Source: Flavobacteriales bacterium UBA6693
GTDB taxonomy: Bacteria > Bacteroidota > Bacteroidia > Flavobacteriales > Weeksellaceae
Assembly (NCBI GenBank): GCA_002454815.1
Contig: DKJL01000010.1
Coordinates: 386,054-450,053, forward strand
DNA length: 64,000 nucleotides
Reading direction: 5' to 3'
The translations under genes and the position numbers were made by a program. The notes beneath the pieces were generated by a model that saw nothing but the letters and a program-made list of their open reading frames with translations, did not search any database and was not told the origin of the DNA. This document shows positions 34,892-42,929 of this stretch, piece after piece (the stretch's first letter is position 1; every line of letters begins with the position of its first letter).

Positions 34892-35569
34892 ATGGAAAAT
34901 TTTGAAAGTTGGAAGGACTTGCTCAATCCTGAATTCTACATTAAGATGGGTGGTTTCTGGCTCATCTTATTTATTATCTTCGCCGAAACCGGCTTATTCA
35001 TTGGATTTTTCCTGCCGGGCGACAGTCTGCTTTTCGTCTCCGGTATTTATGCGGTAGAAATTATCACCGAAACGCTTGGATCCACGGGCAGCGATTTGCT
35101 CGACACCACAATCCTGGCTACCGCTGTAGCTGTCGCTGCCGTTATTGGCAATGAAGTAGGCTACTGGTTTGGGCTGAAAGCCGGACCGGCACTCTACAAA
35201 AAAGAAGATTCGTTCCTTTTCAAAAAAAAATATCTTTTCCAGGCGCATGATTTTTTCGAGGAGCATGGCGCATTAGCCGTTATCATGGCGCGTTTCCTGC
35301 CTATCGTGCGGACCTTCACGCCGATCGTGGCGGGCATCGTGAAAATGAACAAAACCCGTTTTTTAATCGATAATGTTATTGGCGCATTTCTGTGGTCGTT
35401 CTCGCTCATCTTTGCCGGTCATTATCTCGACGCGCTTTTCAAAACACAGTTTGATATTGAATTGAAATCGCATCTGGAAATGATCATTATTATCATTGTG
35501 CTAATTACCACTTTACCGATTGTCATTAAATTTTTCTTTAATAACAAGAAAGAAGAAAACAGAGAATAA
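34892..35569 (+). CDS. DedA family membrane protein
   Basis: A 225-residue inner-membrane protein of the DedA/SNARE-associated (VTT) group; recent work links members to undecaprenyl- or phosphatidyl-lipid flipping. It has ETGLFIGFFLPGDSLLFVSG (F/Y-x-G-D region), the conserved GNEVGYWFGLKAGP, and the arginine motif ARFLPIVRTFTPIVAGI, plus four or five hydrophobic helices. The start is at ATG 34892 rather than 34874. Confidence 0.93.
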   Translation: MENFESWKDLLNPEFYIKMGGFWLILFIIFAETGLFIGFFLPGDSLLFVSGIYAVEIITETLGSTGSDLLDTTILATAVAVAAVIGNEVGYWFGLKAGPALYKKEDSFLFKKKYLFQAHDFFEEHGALAVIMARFLPIVRTFTPIVAGIVKMNKTRFLIDNVIGAFLWSFSLIFAGHYLDALFKTQFDIELKSHLEMIIIIIVLITTLPIVIKFFFNNKKEENRE

Positions 35570-35596
35570 TCTATTTTCTTCTAAATTTTATATCAT

Positions 35597-35625
35597 AAAC
35601 AGCCGCTACTGCGGCTGTTTTTTTT
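35597..35625 (+). terminator. Terminator of the DedA gene
   Basis: Stem AAACAGCCGC / GCGGCTGTTT with loop TACT (35597-35620), followed by eight T. Confidence 0.9.
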
Positions 35626-35671
35626 GGTAAAAAATTGCTGGACTTTTTCATAAACATTATACCAAAGAGTA

Positions 35672-35702
35672 TTGTTAGTATGGTCTAACTTTTATACATT
35701 TG
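35672..35702 (+). promoter_or_regulatory. Promoter of the TonB-dependent receptor gene
   Basis: TTG at 35672-35674 and TACATTTG at 35695-35702 are 20 bases apart, a good match to the Bacteroidota -33/-7 pair, 24 bases before the ATG. Confidence 0.65.
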
Positions 35703-35725
35703 CAAATCTAACATTTTGATTTAAG

Positions 35726-38008
35726 ATGAAAAGAAGCATGATTTTTATGGCAGCCGTATTCGCAGTCAGTTCAGCGGCCGCCCAGTCTTCTGTCGAGGGA
35801 CAGCTTACCGCGTCAGGCGAAACGAAAACAGCCGTCGCCATTTATTTGGAAGGTGCCGATCTAGCAACCTTCACCGACAGTCTGGGCTTCTACCGTTTTA
35901 CTGAAGTTCCGGCCGGTACTTATCGGATCAAGGCACAGCTCGACGGATACAAAAGTTTTTCAAAGCAAATAATCGTACGGGAGGATATTCCTGTAAATAT
36001 TGATATTGAATTGCATTCGTCTGAAAAATCTGCATCAATCGAAGATGTGGTGATCACGGGAACGATGAAAGCCGTACGCCGGTCCGAAAGTCCCGTGGCA
36101 GTTGAGGTGTACTCGCCGGCTTATTTTAAAAAGAATCCGACGCCTAATATTTTTGATGCTTTACAGAACGTGAACGGTGTTCGCCCGCAACTCAACTGTA
36201 ATATTTGCAATACCGGCGACATCCACATCAACGGCTTGGAAGGGCCTTACACGATGATTTTGATCGACGGAATGCCGATCGTCAGTTCATTAGGAACGGT
36301 GTACGGTATGTCCGGAATTCCCAATTCGCTGGTAGAAAGAATTGAAATTGTGAAAGGACCTGCGTCATCATTGTACGGCAGCGAGGCAGTGGGTGGGCTC
36401 ATTAATATTATTACAAAAAATCCTAAATCGGCGGCACGTTTCAGCGCTGATGTTTTCTCCACGGGTTGGGGTGAGTACAATACGGACCTGGGATTCAAGT
36501 TTCATGTTGGCAGAAAAGCGACGGCCGTCACTGGCATTAATTATTTTAACTATCAAAATCCGGTCGATGACAACAACGATAATTTTACAGATGTTACGCT
36601 TCAAGACCGGATTTCTATTTTTCAGAAATGGAATTTTGATAGAAAAAAGAATCGGCTTTTCAGCGTGGCGGGGCGATATATGTATGAAGATCGCTGGGGC
36701 GGCGATATGCGCTGGAACAAATCTTACCGCGGCGGCGATGAGATTTACGGCGAAAGCATCTACACCAACCGCGCCGAAGTTTTTGGAAATTACCAATTGC
36801 CGGTAAATGAAAAGATGTTTTTCGGTTTTTCTTTTGTTAATCATGATCAGGACAGCCGCTATGGGACGACCTCTTATATTGCAAACCAGAAGATTGCCTT
36901 CGGTCAACTGACCTGGGATAAGAAAGTCGGCCGGCACGATCTTTTGGCGGGCAGCGCGCTGCGATATACTTATTATAACGACAATACAGCGGCAACCGCA
37001 AACGCAGAGGGGAATAATCAGCCTGAAAAAACGCTGCTTCCCGGCGTGTTTTTACAGGATGAGATCAGCATCGCAAACCAGCACAAACTATTGCTCGGCG
37101 CACGTTATGATTATAATTCTGTGCACGGAAATATTTTTACGCCGCGGTTGGCTTATAAATGGACCGTGGATGGCAGTAATATTTTCCGCTTCAATGCCGG
37201 CACGGGTTTCCGCGTCGTGAATCTGTTTACTGAGGAACATGCAGCACTTACCGGCGCGCGCGACGTGGAAATATTAAATGATTTGAAACCCGAACGTTCT
37301 TATAATGTTAATTTAAATTACATTAAAAAGTTTTATCTGGATAATGGATCCATTATCGGCTTGGACGGATCGGCGTTTTTCACTTATTTCACCAACAGAA
37401 TTGTTCCTGATTATGAGACCGATACCAATAAGATTATTTATGATAACCTCGACGGTCATGCGATAAGTAAAGGCCTTAGTCTGAATGCAGATTTAAGTTT
37501 TTCTAATGGCCTGAAATTTATCCTCGGCGGGACACTGATGGAAAACACAATTTCAGAAAACGGGTTTAGCAAACAACAGATTTTAACTGAGAAATTTACC
37601 GGGACTTGGGCGGCATCGTACAACATAAGGCCGTGGAAACTGACCGTAGATTATACCGGAAACGTGTACAGCCCGATGCGTTTGCCGCTGCTCAATGATC
37701 TGGATCCGCGCAAACCGTTTTCGCCTTGGTGGAGTATCCAAAATATCCAGTTTACTTATGACGGATTTAAAAATTTCGAGTTCTACGCGGGAATTAAAAA
37801 CCTGCTGAATTGGACGCCCGGCAGAGGCAACCCTTTCATCATTGCCCGCTCCCATGACCCCTTCGACGAAAACGTAATTTTTGATGGCAATGGACAGGTC
37901 GTCGCTACGCCGGAAAATCCGTACGCGCTGACGTTTGATCCCAACTATGTATTTGGCCCGAACCAGGGAATCCGCGGTTTTCTGGGAATTAAATTTAATT
38001 TAAAGTAA
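35726..38008 (+). CDS. TonB-dependent outer-membrane receptor
   Basis: A 760-residue TonB-dependent receptor. Signal peptide to about residue 19 (AVSSAAAQS), then a carboxypeptidase-regulatory-like domain (VEGQLTASGETKTAVAIYLE) to about 95, a plug with NIFDALQNVNGVRPQLNCNIC and GPASSLYGSEAVGGLINIIT, and a beta-barrel ending in FLGIKFNLK. The plug carries an unusual paired-Cys motif CNICN (two Cys, about residues 155-158). A secreted thioredoxin-like gene follows nine bases later. Ligand unknown; a metal, haem or cobalamin-type substrate is possible. Confidence 0.93.
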   Translation: MKRSMIFMAAVFAVSSAAAQSSVEGQLTASGETKTAVAIYLEGADLATFTDSLGFYRFTEVPAGTYRIKAQLDGYKSFSKQIIVREDIPVNIDIELHSSEKSASIEDVVITGTMKAVRRSESPVAVEVYSPAYFKKNPTPNIFDALQNVNGVRPQLNCNICNTGDIHINGLEGPYTMILIDGMPIVSSLGTVYGMSGIPNSLVERIEIVKGPASSLYGSEAVGGLINIITKNPKSAARFSADVFSTGWGEYNTDLGFKFHVGRKATAVTGINYFNYQNPVDDNNDNFTDVTLQDRISIFQKWNFDRKKNRLFSVAGRYMYEDRWGGDMRWNKSYRGGDEIYGESIYTNRAEVFGNYQLPVNEKMFFGFSFVNHDQDSRYGTTSYIANQKIAFGQLTWDKKVGRHDLLAGSALRYTYYNDNTAATANAEGNNQPEKTLLPGVFLQDEISIANQHKLLLGARYDYNSVHGNIFTPRLAYKWTVDGSNIFRFNAGTGFRVVNLFTEEHAALTGARDVEILNDLKPERSYNVNLNYIKKFYLDNGSIIGLDGSAFFTYFTNRIVPDYETDTNKIIYDNLDGHAISKGLSLNADLSFSNGLKFILGGTLMENTISENGFSKQQILTEKFTGTWAASYNIRPWKLTVDYTGNVYSPMRLPLLNDLDPRKPFSPWWSIQNIQFTYDGFKNFEFYAGIKNLLNWTPGRGNPFIIARSHDPFDENVIFDGNGQVVATPENPYALTFDPNYVFGPNQGIRGFLGIKFNLK

Positions 38009-38017
38009 AAGATAGAA

Positions 38018-38497
38018 ATGACTGCAAAAATCAAGTTCTTATGCAGTTCGATCATGCTTTTAATTTGTTTAAATGTTGCCGCGCAGGCGCAAAAACATCC
38101 TTTAGAAAAAGCAGACGAAATGCTTGAGACCGAGGCGCGCAATCTGGTGATATTTCTGCACACCGACTGGTGCCAATACTGTAAAGCGATGCAGAAAACC
38201 ACGTTCAACAATAGTAAAATTAGAAAGTTGCTGACCGGTAATTTTTATTTTGCTGAATTAAATGCGGAAGAGAAACGCACTGTTAAATTTGGCGGACAAA
38301 CGTACGGGTACAAACCCACCGGGGTGAATACAGGCTTTCATGAGCTCGCCACTGCATTATCAGTAGACGGCAAAACCTCTTTTCCGTCGCTCGTTATTCT
38401 CAATCCAAAGCGCGAAATTATTTTCAATTATAACGGGTTTTTAAGTGCCGCTGACCTTGAGATTGTATTGAAAGAAATAGTGAGATTGGAGATGTAA
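38018..38497 (+). CDS. Secreted thioredoxin-fold protein
   Basis: A 159-residue protein with a signal peptide (IKFLCSSIMLLICLNVAAQA) and a thioredoxin-like domain whose active site reads HTDWCQYCKAMQK (CxxC). After it come the usual strands FYFAELNAEEK and SFPSLVILNPKREIIF with a cis-Pro. The mature protein is predicted to be periplasmic. It follows the TonB receptor gene by nine bases and is probably in the same operon, so it may keep the receptor or its cysteines in the right redox state. Confidence 0.9.
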   Translation: MTAKIKFLCSSIMLLICLNVAAQAQKHPLEKADEMLETEARNLVIFLHTDWCQYCKAMQKTTFNNSKIRKLLTGNFYFAELNAEEKRTVKFGGQTYGYKPTGVNTGFHELATALSVDGKTSFPSLVILNPKREIIFNYNGFLSAADLEIVLKEIVRLEM

Positions 38498-38566
38498 TAT
38501 ACAAAAGTAAGAATTCATTAAGATTAATTTAACGGTTAATTGGGAATGAATGGCAGAAACATTCAG

Positions 38567-38574
38567 TAAATTTG
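38567..38574 (+). promoter_or_regulatory. Putative promoter -7 element for tpx
   Basis: TAAATTTG, 20 bases before the ATG at 38595. A TTG at 38540-38542 is 24 bases upstream, longer than usual. The box rules against starting tpx at the in-frame ATG at 38550. Confidence 0.5.
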
Positions 38575-38594
38575 AGTTACAAAAAAATAAAATT

Positions 38595-39092
38595 ATGGCA
38601 AATATTACCTTGCATGGCAACCAGATTCATTCCGTTGGAGAACTGCCCGAAATAGGTTCTAACATCAAAGATTTCGAACTTGTGGACGTAGATTTAAAAA
38701 CAAGAAATCTGTCGGAATTTAAATCAAAGAACATTATATTTAATATTTTTCCCAGTATCGATACCGGCGTTTGCGCGGCTTCTGCACGGGAATTTAACGA
38801 AAAAGCATCCAGCCTGGATAATACGGTGGTGATCAACGTATCGCGTGACCTTCCATTTGCGCTGAGTCGTTTTTGTGCAGCTGAAGGTCTGGATAATGTA
38901 GAAACGCTTTCTGATTTTCGCGGAACTTTTGGCGAAGATTACGGCGTTACTCTGGAAGATTCTCCGATGCAGGGACTTCTCAGCCGCGCAGTGATTGTTG
39001 CCGACGAAAACGGCCAAGTAATTTATACCGAACAGGTACCGGAAATCGCTCAGGAGCCTAATTACGAAGCAGCGCTTAATGCACTGAAGTAA
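38595..39092 (+). CDS. tpx: Thiol peroxidase
   Basis: Tpx is a peroxiredoxin that removes hydrogen peroxide and alkyl peroxides with thioredoxin as donor. The 165-residue protein has the peroxidatic Cys in SIDTGVCAASAREFNE (the common DTPVC is DTGVC here) and the resolving Cys in LSRFCAAEGLDN, with the expected spacing for an atypical 2-Cys enzyme. The start is taken as MANITLHGNQIHSVGELP, the family start. An ATG at 38550 in the same frame lies upstream of the -7 box. Confidence 0.95.
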   Translation: MANITLHGNQIHSVGELPEIGSNIKDFELVDVDLKTRNLSEFKSKNIIFNIFPSIDTGVCAASAREFNEKASSLDNTVVINVSRDLPFALSRFCAAEGLDNVETLSDFRGTFGEDYGVTLEDSPMQGLLSRAVIVADENGQVIYTEQVPEIAQEPNYEAALNALK

Positions 39093-39114
39093 AAATATTC
39101 AATTATATTTTAAT

Positions 39115-39147
39115 CAATTCCCCGCGCTTCACAGTGTGGGGATTGTT
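39115..39147 (+). terminator. Probable terminator of tpx
   Basis: Stem CAATTCCCC / GGGGATTG (with a one-base bulge) around loop 39125-39134, followed by a short T-rich stretch. Less regular than the other terminators. Confidence 0.5.
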
Positions 39148-39230
39148 ATTTAAAGGAACCGTTAATTTTTTTTACCAAACCATCTTCATCCTGAGGAAAA
39201 CAATGAAAAATCTAAACCGAACACGTTTGA

Positions 39231-39350
39231 TCAGTTGATAATTTAGCAGAATTAGCGCACAACAGTTTCTGGAAATACGCTGGAGAAACGGTTTTTGGTG
39301 TTGCGAAAAAACCGGAGGGGAAACGCGTTATTGAACTGATGTTATTTTAA
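39231..39350 (+). pseudogene. C-terminal gene remnant
   Basis: A 39-codon open stretch ending in TAA that reads like the end of a real protein (AHNSFWKYAGETVFGVAKKP then EGKRVIELMLF) but has a stop just upstream and no start codon. The translated piece has a protein-like balance of hydrophobic and charged residues. The family is not recognised. It lies between tpx and the first SRPBCC gene in a 355-base gap and is most simply a leftover of a deleted gene. Confidence 0.45.
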
Positions 39351-39447
39351 GTTTTTGAGAACATAAAAATCGGCACGCTTTCTGCCATGTGCAGGCTTAG
39401 AAATTATAAAATAAAACTGAATTCATTTAAAAATAAAAGAATAAAGC

Positions 39448-39861
39448 ATGAAACCTATTACTTTAGAAATCACCATATTAGCACCAATGTCAAAAGTCTG
39501 GGAATTATATAATGACCCCGAGCATATAACAAAATGGCATTATTCCACCGACGAATGGTCGTGCACAAGTGCAGAAAATGAGTTGGTCAGCGGCGGCCAT
39601 TTTAAATATCATATGGAGGCAAAAGATCAAAGTTTCGGTTATGATTATCAGGGTGTTTACGAAGAAGTTATGGATAAATCTAAAATAATTTATCGTTTAG
39701 ATGACGGACGGCAGGTATGGCTGAGCTTTGACTCCATCGACGCCAACACTACAAAAGTGACCAAAATATTCGAGCCGGATCCGCGTGAGCCAGAGCAAAT
39801 GCAGCGGGATGCCTGGTATGAAATACTGGACCGTTTTCATAAATATGTAGAAAATTATTAG
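39448..39861 (+). CDS. SRPBCC-domain protein, copy 1
   Basis: A 137-residue START-like (AHSA1/SRPBCC) protein. It has the opening ITLEITILAPMSKVWELYND, WHYSTDEWSC, SGGHFKYHMEAKD and the closing MQRDAWYEILDRFHKY. The fold makes a cavity for a hydrophobic ligand; ligand unknown. It is closely related to the next gene (same motif order, same length), a tandem duplicate. Confidence 0.88.
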   Translation: MKPITLEITILAPMSKVWELYNDPEHITKWHYSTDEWSCTSAENELVSGGHFKYHMEAKDQSFGYDYQGVYEEVMDKSKIIYRLDDGRQVWLSFDSIDANTTKVTKIFEPDPREPEQMQRDAWYEILDRFHKYVENY

Positions 39862-39925
39862 GCGAAAATGGGCATGGTTTGACAAATCTGAAAATTATTC
39901 CTTAATTTTAGACAAACTAAGCTTA

Positions 39926-40342
39926 ATGGAACCCATAACAATAAACATTACTATTCTAAAACCACTCAACGTCGTTTGGGAATTATTCTATAATCCCAAG
40001 CACATCGTAAAATGGAATTACACAACGACCAACTGGCACTGTCCGAAGGCGTCAGTGGATTTTCGCGTCGGTGGGCATTTCGATTACCGCCTGGAATATA
40101 AAGACAAAAGTTTTGGTTATAATGTATCGGGCACGATAGAGGAAATTCGCGAAAAAGAGTATGTTCGGAGCACGATGGATGACGGACGAACCATCGAAGT
40201 ATATTTCCGTGCATTAGACGAAAATACTACCGAGATCATCGAAATATTCGAACCGGAGCCACAGTATTCACGCGAGATGCAGCGCGTGGGTTGGTACGCC
40301 ATATTGGACCGTTTCCACAAATACGCAGAGAAAGTTGGGTAA
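39926..40342 (+). CDS. SRPBCC-domain protein, copy 2
   Basis: A 138-residue paralogue of the preceding gene: ITINITILKPLNVVWELFYNP, then VGGHFDYRLEYKDKSFGY, then MQRVGWYAILDRFHKYAEK. Identity to copy 1 is high in the second half by eye. The 64 bases between the two genes contain no clear promoter or terminator, so they may share a transcript. Confidence 0.88.
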   Translation: MEPITINITILKPLNVVWELFYNPKHIVKWNYTTTNWHCPKASVDFRVGGHFDYRLEYKDKSFGYNVSGTIEEIREKEYVRSTMDDGRTIEVYFRALDENTTEIIEIFEPEPQYSREMQRVGWYAILDRFHKYAEKVG

Positions 40343-40526
40343 CATATAATTCTACTTTGAATCGAGGTGCATTCCTCTCTATGTTCTTAGTGCATCATTA
40401 CTTTTTTTTCAGATTTAATTATTATTCATTTATGCAGTTCAGCTTTTTTAAAAATCGAGGTAGGTCGAGTTTTATTGCAAAATTCGGCGCGGGGTTTGTT
40501 TGGACACCTGCGATACAGCATCAAAA
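40343..40526. other. Intergenic region before the SDR gene
   Basis: About 184 bases, AT-rich, no gene seen. The stretch TTTTTTTTCAGATTTAATTA at 40402-40421 resembles TTTTTTTTCGATTTAATTA at 41881-41899, upstream of the J-domain gene, so the two may share a regulatory element. Confidence 0.35.
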
Positions 40527-41372
40527 ATGAGCACTAAAAATAAAGTTAAGACTACCAATAAAATTCCCAAGGACGGGCAGTTTCCGGAGATCATTAAGGA
40601 TTCCTACCGAGGCAGCGACAAGCTGAAAGGAAAATTCGCGGTCATTAGCGGTGGCGACAGCGGAATCGGCCAGGCCGTCGCCGTACATTTCGCCCGCGAA
40701 GGTGCCGATATCGCGGTGATCTATCTGGAAAGTGACGATGACGCCCACGAAACGCAGCGGTTGGTGGAAAATGAAGGGCAAAAGTGCATGCTGCTGAAAG
40801 GAGATTTAACCAAGACAAAATTCAGACAGGAATGTGTGAAAACCTTAAAACAACTTTCCCAATCGCTGGATATTCTGGTAAATAATGCCATAGTACAGTT
40901 TTCGAAAGATGTTCTGGAAAATATCAGCGACGAACAGATTTATTCGACTTTCGATAGCAACATTCTTTCGATGATGAGCTTTACGCGTGCGCTGTTGCCT
41001 AAGATGGGCAAAAACAGCCGCATCATTTGCACCACCTCGGTCACCGCATATCACGGCAGCGATCATCCCATCGACTACTCGGCTACCAAAGGAGCGATCA
41101 CTACTTTTATCCGGTCTTTGGCCGTAAGTTTGGCAAAACGCTCGATACTTGTGAATGGTGTGGCGCCCGGCCCGACCTGGACGCCGCTCGTTAAAGAGAC
41201 CTTTAACGATTTAAAAAGTTTTGGCAAACACACTGCCCTCAAGCGTGCTGGGCAACCTTCAGAAGTTGCCCCGGCGTATGTATTTCTCGCTTCGGAAGAT
41301 TCCAGTTTTATTACGGGAGAAGTAATTCATGTGAACGGCGGCGATTTTGGGGAGGATAATCAGCATTATTAA
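40527..41372 (+). CDS. SDR family oxidoreductase
   Basis: A 281-residue short-chain dehydrogenase/reductase of the YhdF/YghA-like group with an N-terminal extension (KTTNKIPKDGQFPEIIKDSY). The Rossmann motif GGDSGIGQAVAVHFAREGAD, the NNA motif (LVNNAIV), the catalytic Ser region TTSVTAYHG and the YSATK tyrosine-lysine pair are present, so it should be active with NAD(P). Homologues are often induced by general stress. The frame opens earlier (40500), but the ATG at 40527 gives the usual start. Confidence 0.92.
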   Translation: MSTKNKVKTTNKIPKDGQFPEIIKDSYRGSDKLKGKFAVISGGDSGIGQAVAVHFAREGADIAVIYLESDDDAHETQRLVENEGQKCMLLKGDLTKTKFRQECVKTLKQLSQSLDILVNNAIVQFSKDVLENISDEQIYSTFDSNILSMMSFTRALLPKMGKNSRIICTTSVTAYHGSDHPIDYSATKGAITTFIRSLAVSLAKRSILVNGVAPGPTWTPLVKETFNDLKSFGKHTALKRAGQPSEVAPAYVFLASEDSSFITGEVIHVNGGDFGEDNQHY

Positions 41373-41380
41373 ATAAAAGT

Positions 41381-41821
41381 ATGGAAACATTAAATTTTGA
41401 AAGTACGATTACAGCGCCCGTTCAGGAAGTTTGGGATTTACTTTGGAATCCCGAGACGTACGCGCAGTGGCGCAGATACATCAGGCCGGGAGCAAAACTT
41501 AAAACCGATTGGCTGGTGGACGGAAGATCGTACTTTATTGATGAAAATAACAAAGGTTTTGTTTCGACTATTGTAAGTCTTGATGTTCCTTTTGAAGTTG
41601 TATTCCGGCATCTTGGGACGTTCGACGATGGCATCGAAGATACCGAAACCCGACTCGTAAAACAGTGGAGCGGCATGGAAGAGAAATATTTTCTGCGGGC
41701 CATTAGTCCAGAAACTACTGCGCTGCAAGTGATCGTGCATGCGTACCAGGACTATGAAGAACAAACGAACGACGCATACCATCAGGGATTAGAACTGCTG
41801 AAAAAAATTGCCGAGAGTTGA
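41381..41821 (+). CDS. SRPBCC-domain protein, copy 3
   Basis: A 146-residue START/SRPBCC protein with ETLNFESTITAPVQEVWDLLW and a later helix DAYHQGLELLKKIAES. It is more distant from copies 1 and 2 than they are from each other. It starts eight bases after the SDR gene stop, so it is probably co-transcribed with the SDR. Confidence 0.85.
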   Translation: METLNFESTITAPVQEVWDLLWNPETYAQWRRYIRPGAKLKTDWLVDGRSYFIDENNKGFVSTIVSLDVPFEVVFRHLGTFDDGIEDTETRLVKQWSGMEEKYFLRAISPETTALQVIVHAYQDYEEQTNDAYHQGLELLKKIAES

Positions 41822-41972
41822 ATTGAATTCTCCTTGTATTCCGCAGCGAACGGGATATGTTTTTCGCTATTCCATTTCGTTTTTTTTTCGATTTAATTAC
41901 TATTGCTAAAAATAAATCCGTACGACGGAGAACTGACGAAAGTTTGTGCAGGGGGAACTGCAGGCTCATTTT

Positions 41973-42623
41973 ATGAAGAACTATTATTACTTTTTAGGCA
42001 TTTCGGAAAATGCTTCTAACGACGATATCAAGAAAGCTTACCGTAAGCTTTCTTTAAAATATCATCCCGACAAAAATCCCGGTGATGATTTTTTTATGGA
42101 ACGTTTTCGGGAAACTCAGGAAGCGTATGAGATGCTGACCGATCCTGAAAAACGCCGTATCTACGACGATAACTTTCTGCACGAGCAACGCAGCTATCGC
42201 CCGACTCTGCCACCGAGCATTAAATCATTTAAAGTAAACAAAATTCGCGTACAGAAAGGCGAAGAGGTCATTATAACCTGGCAAACCTTTAATGCAGATA
42301 TCGTGAAAATATTGCCTTTCGGATTACAAAAAGGTTATGGTGAAAAAGTTATTCGAATCACGGAATTTAAAGACGGGAAATTTCAACTTTTGCTGCATGC
42401 GACGAATTCCCTTTTAAATAAAACGGTCGTGCAGGCGCTCACGATTACAGAAGTTTTCGAAAATAAAACAGATCAACTTCGAAGCGAGGCGGAAAACATC
42501 TTTCGCCCCGAGCGGCCCACACCGCAGAATCCGCACGGCATTCCCAGAGGAATAAGGGTTTTGATAGCGCTCATGCTCATCATTATTGCGTTACTGCTGC
42601 TCTGGCACAATTTCGCCGAATAA
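41973..42623 (+). CDS. J-domain protein with C-terminal membrane anchor
   Basis: A 216-residue protein. Residues 1-65 form a J domain (YYYFLGISENASNDDIKKAY and KYHPDKNPGDDF with the HPD motif that stimulates DnaK). The middle has beta-strand character (VNKIRVQKGEEVIITWQTFN), and a single hydrophobic helix near the end (VLIALMLIIIALLLLWHNF) is followed by only a few residues. There is no G/F region or zinc-finger region, so it is not DnaJ itself but a specialised co-chaperone, probably tail-anchored with the J domain in the cytoplasm. An earlier GTG (41946) in frame is unlikely. Confidence 0.88.
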   Translation: MKNYYYFLGISENASNDDIKKAYRKLSLKYHPDKNPGDDFFMERFRETQEAYEMLTDPEKRRIYDDNFLHEQRSYRPTLPPSIKSFKVNKIRVQKGEEVIITWQTFNADIVKILPFGLQKGYGEKVIRITEFKDGKFQLLLHATNSLLNKTVVQALTITEVFENKTDQLRSEAENIFRPERPTPQNPHGIPRGIRVLIALMLIIIALLLLWHNFAE

Positions 42624-42627
42624 AAGT

Positions 42628-42780
42628 TTAGGCGAGTTTCAGGCGACCAGGGCATTTTTTACATCTTTTTCCTTTCTTAAATTTTTTGCAGCACGTCTTT
42701 TTGCCGCAGAAGATTTCGTGGTTAGCGTTACCGGCCGGTGCAAGCGGTGCCACTTTGAATGGGGTAATAAGCATTTGCAT
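42628..42780 (-). CDS. 50-residue Cys/Lys-rich small protein
   Basis: A short gene converging on the J-domain gene: its stop (TTA at 42628-42630) is five bases after that gene's stop. The product reads MQMLITPFKVAPLAPAGNAN and then a basic, Cys-rich tail with CGKKTCCKKFKKGKRC and KKCP: five Cys and many Lys/Arg. This tail pattern is one I recall in small flavobacterial proteins of unknown role. The ATG at 42778-42780 is preceded by a TATCTTTG box at 42785-42792, which supports expression. Metal, RNA or zinc-ribbon-like binding is a guess. Confidence 0.7.
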   Translation of the reverse strand: MQMLITPFKVAPLAPAGNANHEIFCGKKTCCKKFKKGKRCKKCPGRLKLA

Positions 42781-42784
42781 AACG

Positions 42785-42792
42785 CAAAGATA
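42785..42792 (-). promoter_or_regulatory. Putative promoter -7 element of the Cys/Lys-rich small protein gene
   Basis: Minus strand TATCTTTG, four bases before the ATG. A TTTG on the minus strand (CAAA at 42815-42818) sits 22 bases further upstream as a possible -33 element. Confidence 0.5.
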
Positions 42793-42929
42793 TAAAGTTT
42801 ATTAAGAATAATTCCAAATAATAACACTGATTTTTACCATTAATTCAAGAAAGAAATCCGGTTGCCTTGGTGGAGGAAAATTTGTATTTTTACACGTCTT
42901 TTCACACGACAAAATCTAGTAAAAAATAT

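Noticed and set aside
38550..38594. Upstream start for tpx
   Set aside because: The -7 box at 38567-38574 lies inside the extension, and the family start is at 38595.
42781..42929. Glycine riboswitch before gcvP
   Set aside because: The 150-base gap shows none of the conserved aptamer pairing and is partly used by the converging small gene's promoter.
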